Shown piece after piece: positions 55,402 to 64,000 of a DNA stretch of 64,000 bases. Each line of letters begins with the position of its first letter. Position 1 is the stretch's first letter. The notes below the pieces were generated by a model. That model made no database searches, had not been told where the DNA came from, and worked only from the letters and a program-made list of their open reading frames with translations. A program made the translations under genes and the position numbers. This stretch comes from Cavia porcellus (taxonomy: Eukaryota > Chordata > Mammalia > Rodentia > Caviidae), in assembly GCF_034190915.1 (NCBI RefSeq), contig NW_026947685.1:310001-374000 (forward strand), given 5' to 3'.

Positions 55402-58400
55402 CACCACGCCGTGATGTTTTTCTCACTCCTACTAGTGAATCTAATGTAACACACACCGATACAAGGCGTACAACCCCGTGATGTTTTTCTCACTCCTACT
55501 AGTGAATCTAATGTAACAGACAACCATACAATGCGCACCACCCCGTGATGTTTTTCTCACTCCTACTAGTGAATCTAATGTAACACACACCCATACAATG
55601 CGCACCACCCCGTGATGTTTTTCTCACTCCTACTAGTGAATCTAATGTAACACACACCCATACAATGCGCACCACCCCGTGATGTTTTTCTCACTCCTAC
55701 TAGTGAATCTAATGTGACACACACCCATACAATGCGCACCACCCCGTGATGTTTTTCTCACTGCTACTAGTGAATCTAATGTGACACACACCCATACAAT
55801 GCGCACCACCCCGTGATGTTTTTCTCACTGCTACTAGTGAATGTAATGAGACACACACCCATACAATGCGCACCACCCCGTGATGTTTTTCTCACTCCTA
55901 CTAGTGAATGTAATGTGACACACACCAAAACAATGCGCACCACCCCGTGATGTTTTTCTCACTGCTGCTAGTGAATGTAATGAGACACACACCCATACAA
56001 TGCGCACCACCCCGTGATGTTTTTCTCACTGCTGCTAGTGAATGTAATGAGACACACACCCATACAATGCGCACCACCCCGTGATGTTTTTCTCACTGCT
56101 ACTAGTGAATGTAATGTGACACACACCCATACAATGCGCACCACCCCGTGATGTTTTTCTCACTGCTACTAGTGAATCTAATGTAACACACACCCATACA
56201 ATGCGCACCACCCCGTGATGTTTTTCTCACCCCTACTAGTGAATGTAATGTAACACACACCCATACAATGCGCACCACCCCGTGATGTTTTTCTCACTCC
56301 TACTAGTGAATGTAATGTAACACACACCCATACAATGCGCACCACCCCGTGATGTTTTTCTCACTCCTACTAGTGAATGTAATGTAACACACACCCATAC
56401 AATGCGCACCACCCCGTGATGTTTTTCTCACTCCTACTAGTGAATATAATGTAACACACACCCATACAATGCGCACCACCCCGTGATGTTTTTCTCACTC
56501 CTACTAGTGAATGTAATGTAACACACACCCATACAAGGCGCACCACGCCGTGATGTTTTTCTCACTCCTACTAGTGAATCTAATGTAACACACACCGATA
56601 CAAGGCGTACCACCCCGTGATGTTTTTCTCACTCCTACTAGTGAATCTAATGTAACAGACAACCATACAATGCGCACCACCCCGTGATGTTTTTCTCACT
56701 CCTACTAGTGAATCTAATGTAACAGACACCCATACAATGCGCACCACCCCGTGATGTTTTTCTCACTCCTACTAGTGAATCTAATGTAACACACACCCAT
56801 ACAATGCGCACCACCCCGTGATGTTTTTCTCACTCCTACTAGTGAATCTAATGTAACACACACCCATACAATGCGCACCACCCCGTGATGTTTTTCTCAC
56901 TCCTACTAGTGAATCTAATGTAACACGCACCCATATAATGCGCACCACCCCGTGATGTTTTTCTCACTCCTACTAGTGAATCTAATGTAACACGCACCCA
57001 TACAATGCCCACCACCCCGTGATGTTTTTCTCACTCCTACTAGTGAATGTAATGTAACACACACCCATACAATGCGCACCACCCCGTGATGTTTTTCTCA
57101 CTCCTACTAGTGAATGTAATGTAACACACACCCATACAATGCGCACCACCCCGTGATGTTTTTCTCACTCCTACTAGTGAATGTAATGTAACACACACCC
57201 ATACAATGCGCACCACCCCGTGATGTTTTTCTCACTCCTACTAGTGAATCTAATGTAACACACACCCATACAATGCGCACCACCCCGTGATGTTTTTCTC
57301 ACTCCTACTAGTGAATCTAATGTAACACACACCCATACAATGCGCACCACCCCGTGATGTTTTTCTCACTGCTACTAGTGAATCTAATGTGACACACACC
57401 CATACAATGCGCACCACCCCGTGATGTTTTTCTCACTCCTACTAGTGAATGTAATGTAACACACACCCATACAATGCGCACCACCCCGTGATGTTTTTCT
57501 CACTCCTACTAGTGAATGTAATGTAACACACACCCATACAATGCGCACCACCCCGTGATGTTTTTCTCACTCCTACTAGTGAATGTAATGTAACACACAC
57601 CCATACAAGGCGCACCACGCCGTGATGTTTTTCTCACTCCTACTAGTGAATGTAATGTAACACACACCGATACAATGCGTACCACCCCGTGATGTTTTTC
57701 TCACTCCTACTAGTGAATCTAATGTAACAGACAACCATACAATGCGCACCACCCCGTGATGTTTTTCTCACTCCTACTAGTGAATCTAATGTAACAGACA
57801 CCCATACAATGCGCACCACCCCGTGATGTTTTTCTCACTCCTACTAGTGAATCTAATGTAACAGACACCCATACAATGCGCACCACCCCGTGATGGTTTT
57901 CTCACTCCTACTAGTGAATCTAATGTAACACACACCCATACAATGCGCACCACCCCGTGATGTTTTTCTCACTCCTACTAGTGAATCTAATGTAACACAC
58001 ACCCATATAATGCGCACCACCCCGTGATGTTTTTCTCACTCCTACTAGTGAATCTAATGTAACACACACCCATACAATGCCCACCACCCCGTGATGTTTT
58101 TCTCACTCCTACTAGTGAATGTAATGTAACACACACCCATACAATGCGCACCACCCCGTGATGTTTTTCTCACTCCTACTAGTGAATGTAATGTAACACA
58201 CACCCATACAATGCTCACCACCCCGTGATGTTTTTCTCACTCCTACTAGTGAATCTAATGTAACACACACCCATACAATGCGCACCACCCCGTGATGTTT
58301 TTCTCACTCCTACTAGTGAATCTAATGTAACACACACCCATACAATGCGCACCACCCCGTGATGTTTTTCTCACTCCTACTAGTGAATCTAATGTAACAC

Positions 58401-59421
58401 ACACCCATACAATGCGCACCACCCCGTGATGTTTTTCTCACTGCTACTAGTGAATCTAATGTGACACACACCCATACAATGCGCACCACCCCGTGATGTT
58501 TTTCTCACTCCTACTAGTGAATGTAATGTAACACACACCCATACAATGCGCACCACCCCGTGATGTTTTTCTCACTGCTACTAGTGAATCTAATGTGACA
58601 CACAACCATACAATGCGCACCACCCCGTGATGTTTTTCTCACTGCTACTAGTGAATGTAATGAGACACACACCCATGCAATGCGCACAACCCCGTGATGT
58701 TTTTCTCACTGCTACTAGTGAATGTAATGTGACACACACCCATACAATGCGCACCACCCCGTGATGTTTTTCTCACTGCTACTAGTGAATCTAATGTAAC
58801 ACACACCCATACAATGCGCACCACCCCGTGATGTTTTTCTCACTCCTACTAGTGAATCTAATGTAACACACACCCATACAATGCGCACCACCCCGTGATG
58901 TTTTTCTCACTCCTACTAGTGAATGTAATGTAACACACACCCATACAATGCGCACCACCCCGTGATGTTTTTCTCACTCCTACTAGTGAATCTAATGTAA
59001 CACACACCCATATAATGCGCACCACCCCGTGATGTTTTTCTCACTCCTACTAGTGAATCTAATGTAACACACACCCATACAATGCCCACCACCCCGTGAT
59101 GTTTTTCTCACTCCTACTAGTGAATGTAATGTAACACACACCCATACAATGCGCACCACCCCGTGATGTTTTTCTCACTCCTACTAGTGAATGTAATGTA
59201 ACACACACCCATACAATGCGCACCACCCCGTGATGTTTTTCTCACTCCTACTAGTGAATGTAATGTAACACACACCCATACAATGCGCACCACCCCGTGA
59301 TGTTTTTCTCACTCCTACTAGTGAATATAATGTAACACACACCCATACAATGCGCACCACCCCGTGATGTTTTTCTCACTCCTACTAGTGAATGTAATGT
59401 AACACACACCCATACAAGGCG
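55402..59421. repeat. Higher-order repeat unit, 60 monomers (17+16+27)
   Basis: CACCACGCCG starts lie at 56541, 57613 and 59422, with the same 17, 16 and 27 spacing as the first three intervals of the preceding unit, at an offset of 75 monomers. The CATGCAATGCGCACAACC monomer recurs near 58674. The final 15-monomer interval is not followed by a CACCACGCCG start. Confidence 0.8.
55670..56741. repeat. Variant-monomer cassette, copy 11 (16 monomers)
   Basis: This is a full-order cassette with the CACCACGCCG start at 56541, 75 monomers (5025 bp) after copy 10. It has only one CAGACACCC monomer at the end. The GTAACACGCACCC variant follows near 56930. Confidence 0.85.
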
Positions 59422-60426
59422 CACCACGCCGTGATGTTTTTCTCACTCCTACTAGTGAATCTAATGTAACACACACCGATACAATGCGTACCACCCCGTG
59501 ATGTTTTTCTCACTCCTACTAGTGAATCTAATGTAACAGACAACCATACAATGCGCACCACCCCGTGATGTTTTTCTCACTCCTACTAGTGAATCTAATG
59601 TAACAGACACCCATACAATGCGCACCACCCCGTGATGTTTTTCTCACTCCTACTAGTGAATCTAATGTAACAGACACCCATACAATGCGCACCACCCCGT
59701 GATGTTTTTCTCACTCCTACTAGTGAATCTAATGTAACAGACACCCATACAATGCGCACCACCCCGTGATGTTTTTCTCACTCCTACTAGTGAATCTAAT
59801 GTAACAGACACCCATACAATGCGCACCACCCCGTGATGTTTTTCTCACTCCTACTAGTGAATCTAATGTTACACACACCCATACAATGCCCACCACCCCG
59901 TGATGTTTTTCTCACTCCTACTAGTGAATGTAATGTAACACACACCCATACAATGCGCACCACCCCGTGATGTTTTTCTCACTCCTACTAGTGAATGTAA
60001 TGTAACACACACCCATACAATGCGCACCACCCCGTGATGTTTTTCTCACTCCTACTAGTGAATGTAATGTAACACACACCCATACAATGCGCACCACCCC
60101 GTGATGTTTTTCTCACTCCTACTAGTGAATCTAATGTAACACACACCCATACAATGCGCACCACCCCGTGATGTTTTTCTCACTCCTACTAGTGAATCTA
60201 ATGTAACACACACCCATACAATGCGCACCACCCCGTGATGTTTTTCTCACTCCTACTAGTGAATCTAATGTGACACACACCCATACAATGCGCACCACCC
60301 CGTGATGTTTTTCTCACTGCTACTAGTGAATCTAATGTGACACACACCCATACAATGCGCACCACCCCGTGATGTTTTTCTCACTCCTACTAGTGAATGT
60401 AATGTAACACACACCCATACAATGCG
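59422..60426. repeat. 15-monomer interval with a long CAGACACCC run
   Basis: It starts with CACCACGCCG, CCGATACAATGCG and CAGACAACC, followed by four CAGACACCC monomers, then plain, CAATGCC and 27G types. A private CTAATGTTAC occurs near 59866. It has the length of the last interval of the higher-order unit but leads into a different block. Confidence 0.7.
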
Positions 60427-63400
60427 CACCACCCCGTGATGTTTTTCTCACTGCTACTAGTGAATCTAATGTGACACACAACTATACAATGCGCACCACC
60501 CCGTGATGTTTTTCTCACTGCTACTAGTGAATGTAATGAGACACACACCCATGCAATGCGCACAACCCCGTGATGTTTTTCTCACTGCTACTAGTGAATG
60601 TAATGTGACACACACCCATACAATGCGCACCACCCCGTGATGTTTTTCTCACTGCTACTAGTGAATCTAATGTAACACACACCCATACAATGCGCACCAC
60701 CCCGTGATGTTTTTCTCACTCCTACTAGTGAATCTAATGTAACACACACCCATACAATGCGCACCACCCCGTGATGTTTTTCTCACTCCTACTAGTGAAT
60801 GTAATGTAACACACACCCATACAATGCGCACCACCCCGTGATGTTTTTCTCACTCCTACTAGTGAATGTAATGTAACACACACATATACAATGCGCACCA
60901 CCCCGTGATGTTTTTCTCACTCCTACTAGTGAATGTAATGTAACACACACCCATACAATGCGCACCACCCCGTGATGTTTTTCTCACTCCTACTAGTGAA
61001 TGTAATGTAACACACACCCATACAAGGCGCACCACGCCGTAATGTTTTTCTCACTCCTACTAGTGAATGTAATGTAACACACACCGATACAAGGCGCACC
61101 ACCCCGTGATGTTTTTCTCACTCCTACTAGTGAATCTAATGTAACAGACACCCATACAAGGCGCACCACCCCGTGATGTTTTTCTCACTCCTACTAGTGA
61201 ATCTAATGTAACAGACACCCATACAATGCGCACCACCCCGTGATGTTTTTCTCACTCCTACTAGTGAATCTAATGTAACAGACACCCATACAATGCGCAC
61301 CACCCCGTGATGTTTTTCCCACTCCTACTAGTGAATCTAATGTAACACACACCCATACAATGCGCACCACCCCGTGATGTTTTTCTCACTCCTACTAGTG
61401 AATCTAATGTAACACACACCCATACAATGCGCACCACCCCGTGATGTTTTTCTCACTCCTACTAGTGAATCTAATGTAACACACACCCATACAATGCGCA
61501 CCACCCCGTGATGATTTTCTCACTCCTACTAGTGAATCTAATGTAACAAACACCCATACAATGCCCACCACCCCGTGATGTTTTTCTCACTCCTACTAGT
61601 GAATGTAATGTAACACACACCCATACAATGCGCACCACCCCGTGATGTTTTTCTCACTCCTACTAGTGAATGTATTGTAACACACACCCATACAATGCGC
61701 ACCACCCCGTGATGTTTTTCTCACTCCTACTAGTGAATGTAATGTAACACACACCCATACAATGCGCACCACCCCGTGATGTTTTTCTCACTCCTACTAG
61801 TGAATGTAATGTAACACACACCCATACAATGCGCACCACCCCGTGATGTTTTTCTCACTCCTACTAGTGAATGTAATGTAACACACACCCATACAATGCG
61901 CACCACCCCGTGATGTTTTTCTCACTCCTACTAGTGAATGTAATGTAACACACACCCATACAATGCGCACCACACCGTGATGTTTTTCTCACTCCTACTA
62001 GTGAATGTAATGTAACACACACCCATACAATGCGCACCACCCCGTGATGTTTTTCTCACTCCTACTAGTGAATGTAATGTAACACACACCCATGCAATGC
62101 GCACCACCCCGTGATGTTTTTCTCACTCCTACTAGTGAATCTAATGTAACACACACCCATACAATGCGCACCACCCCGTGATGTTTTTCTCACTCCTACT
62201 AGTGAATGTAATGTAACACACACCCATACAATGCGCACCACCCCGTGATGTTTTTCTCACTCCTACTAGTGAATCTAATGTAACACACACCCATACAATG
62301 CGCACCACCCCGTGATGTTTTTCTCACTCCTACTAGTGAATCTAATGTAACACACACCCATACAATGCGCACCACCCCGTGATGTTTTTCTCACTCCTAC
62401 TAGTGAATCTAATGTAACACACACCCATACAATGCCCACCACCCCGTGATGTTTTTCTCACTCCTACTAGTGAATGTAATGTAACACACACCCATACAAT
62501 GCGCACCACCCCGTGATGTTTTTCTCACTCCTACTAGTGAATGTAATGTAACACACACCCATACAATGCGCACCACCCCGTGATGTTTTTCTCACTGCTA
62601 CTAGTGAATGTAATGTAACACACACCCATACAATGCGCACCACCCCGTGATGTTTTTCTCACTCCTACTAGTGAATCTAATGTAACACACACCCATACAA
62701 TGCGCACCACCCCGTGATGTTTTTCTCACTCCTACTAGTGAATGTAATGTAACACACACCCATACAATGCGCACCACCCCGTGATGTTTTTCTCACTCCT
62801 ACTAGTGAATCTAATGTAACACACACCCATACAATGCGCACCACCCCGTGATGTTTTTCTCACTCCTTCTAGTGAATGTAATGTAACACACACCCATACA
62901 ATGCGCACCACGCCGTGATGTTTTTCTCACTCCTACTAGTGAATCTAATGTAACACACACCGATACAAGGCGCACCACCCCGTGATGTTTTTCTCACTCC
63001 TACTACTGAATCTAATGTTACAGACACCCATACAATGCGCACAACACCGTGATGTTTTTCTCACTCCTACTAGTGAATCTAATGTTACAGACACCCATAC
63101 AATGCGCACCCCCCCGTGATGTTTTTCTCACTCCTACTAGTGAATCTAATGTAACACACACCCATACAATGCGCACCACCCCATGATATTTTTCTCACTC
63201 CTACTAGTGAATCTAATGTAACACACACCCATACAATGCGCACCACCCCGTGATGTTTTTCTCACTCCTACTAGTGAATGTAATGTAACACACACCCATA
63301 CAATGCGCACCACCCCGTGATGTTTTTCTCACTCCTACTAGTGAATGTAAGGTAACACACACCCATACAATGCGCACCACCCCGTGATGTTTTTCTCACT

Positions 63401-64000
63401 CCTACTAGTGAATCTAATGTGACACACACCCATACAATGCGCACCACCCCGTGATGTTTTTCTCACTGCTACTAGTGAATCTAATGTGACACACACCCAT
63501 ACAATGCGCACCACCCTGTGATGTTTTTCTCACTGCTACTAGTGAATGTAATGAGACACACACCCATACAATGCGCACCACCCCGTGATGTTTTTCTCAC
63601 TCCTACTAGTGAATGTAATGTGACACACACCAAAACAATGCGCACCACCCCGTGATGTTTTTCTCACTGCTGCTAGTGAATGTAATGAGACACACACCCA
63701 TACAATGCGCACCACCCCGTGATGTTTTTCTCACTGCTGCTAGTGAATGTAATGAGACACACACCCATACAATGCGCACCACCCCGTGATGTTTTTCTCA
63801 CTGCTACTAGTGAATGTAATGTGACACACACCCATACAATGCGCACCACCCCGTGATGTTTTTCTCACTGCTACTAGTGAATCTAATGTAACACACACCC
63901 ATACAATGCGCACCACCCCGTGATGTTTTTCTCACCCCTACTAGTGAATGTAATGTAACACACACCCATACAATGCGCACCACCCCGTGATGTTTTTCTC
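60427..64000. repeat. Tail block related to 33.0-36.4 kb
   Basis: Anchors are GACACACAACC near 33073 and GACACACAACT near 60473, CATATACAATG at 33481 and 60883, and CACCACGCCG starts at 33628/61030 and 35303/62906. The offset is 409 monomers minus 1 bp, becoming 412. Private changes such as CACGCCGTAATG near 61033 and CACCTAC-like edits are more frequent here than between the 9-kb copies, suggesting an older relationship. It ends in the full cassette at 63375, whereas the 35839 cassette is truncated. Confidence 0.75.
63375..64000. repeat. Variant-monomer cassette, copy 12, cut by window end
   Basis: The first nine monomers of the standard order are present (GTGAC through CACCCCTAC, with CCAAAAC near 63629), followed by 23 bp of the next monomer. 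A private CACCCTGTG occurs near 63512. The array therefore continues beyond 64000. Confidence 0.85.

Larger units (their letters stand above)
68..64000. repeat. 67-bp satellite DNA array, 954 complete monomers
   Basis: The same 67-bp unit repeats without interruption and in one orientation. Monomer starts, taken at CACCACCCCG, fall at 68, 3016, 6030, 9045, 12060, 15005, 20362, 30010, 50042 and 63978. This phase drifts by only 8 bp in 64 kb, which the eight odd-length monomers account for. Most copies differ from the consensus by zero to four substitutions. Frequent variant sites are 27 (C/G), 40 (G/C, rarely A), 46-47 (TA, TG or AG), 51 (C/G), 57 (C/G), 61 (C/T), 64 (T/G) and 67 (G/C). Most copies carry ACTAGT at 30-35 and CpG at 9-10 and 66-67. 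There are no spacers, inserted elements or inversions. Unit size, length and homogeneity are those of eukaryotic satellite DNA. Chromosomal location and family are unknown to me. Confidence 0.97.

Noticed and set aside
68..64000. CRISPR array
   Set aside because: The whole 67 bp is conserved between copies, with no alternation of constant repeats and unique spacers, no leader and no cas genes.
68..64000. CENP-B box in the monomer
   Set aside because: I looked for the TTCG...CGGG pattern on both strands of the consensus and found none. This does not exclude a centromeric role, since many centromeric satellites lack the box.
68..64000. Telomere-type repeat
   Set aside because: The monomer contains no TTAGGG, TTTAGGG or similar short tandem unit, and the 67-bp period is too long.
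68..64000. tRNA- or 5S-derived repeat, or a transposon-derived satellite
   Set aside because: I saw no A-box/B-box pair, no cloverleaf, no terminal inverted repeats and no fragment of a transposase or reverse transcriptase. A database search could still reveal a distant origin.
68..64000. G-quadruplex on the minus strand
   Set aside because: Each monomer has one GGGG and one GGG run, separated by more than the usual loop length, so four close G-runs do not occur.

Overview
The window is one tandem repeat array with no gene content that I can support. A 67-bp monomer repeats head to tail on one strand from about position 68 to the end at 64000. Following the monomer phase gives 954 complete copies (68-63977) and a 23-bp partial copy (63978-64000). 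Only eight copies depart from 67 bp (65, 66 or 68 bp). The consensus has 19 A, 21 C, 9 G and 18 T (about 45% GC), so the + strand is C-rich and the - strand G-rich. Landmarks are CACCACCCCGTGATG at monomer positions 1-15, ACTAGT at 30-35, CACACACCC at 49-57 and CAATGCG at 61-67. An array of this length, unit size and homogeneity with no unique DNA is typical of eukaryotic satellite DNA (centromeric, pericentromeric, subtelomeric or an interstitial block). I do not recognise the family and cannot name the organism.

Layout. Positions 1-67 are not a normal monomer but resemble a decayed one, so the window probably starts at or near the left edge of the array. 68-3015 is a heterogeneous block of 44 monomers. 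3016-9245 holds two copies of a block of about 3 kb. 9715-15272 holds two copies of another block of 33-35 monomers. 15273-21366 is mixed and contains a first cluster of monomers carrying 27G and 47G. From about 21.4 kb to the end, the array is built from an ordered cassette of distinctive monomers present 12 times. The cassette is embedded in larger units: tandem duplications of about 6.5 kb (25923-39121) and about 9 kb (33762-51515), and a higher-order repeat of 59, 75 or 60 monomers (37581-41533, 46424-50376, 50377-55401, 55402-59421). The tail (60427-64000) matches 33-36 kb at a distance of about 27.4 kb.

How it works together. The pattern fits repeated unequal crossing-over or segmental amplification: old, mixed monomers at the left, and younger multi-kilobase duplications to the right that differ by few substitutions and by whole numbers of monomers. 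The weak open frames on the - strand follow from 67 being 1 modulo 3. Every open frame longer than the normal limit overlaps one of the eight odd-length monomers, so I treat none as a gene. I found no RNA gene, transposon, CRISPR array, promoter or origin. The notable content is the nested higher-order organisation, not a coding system.
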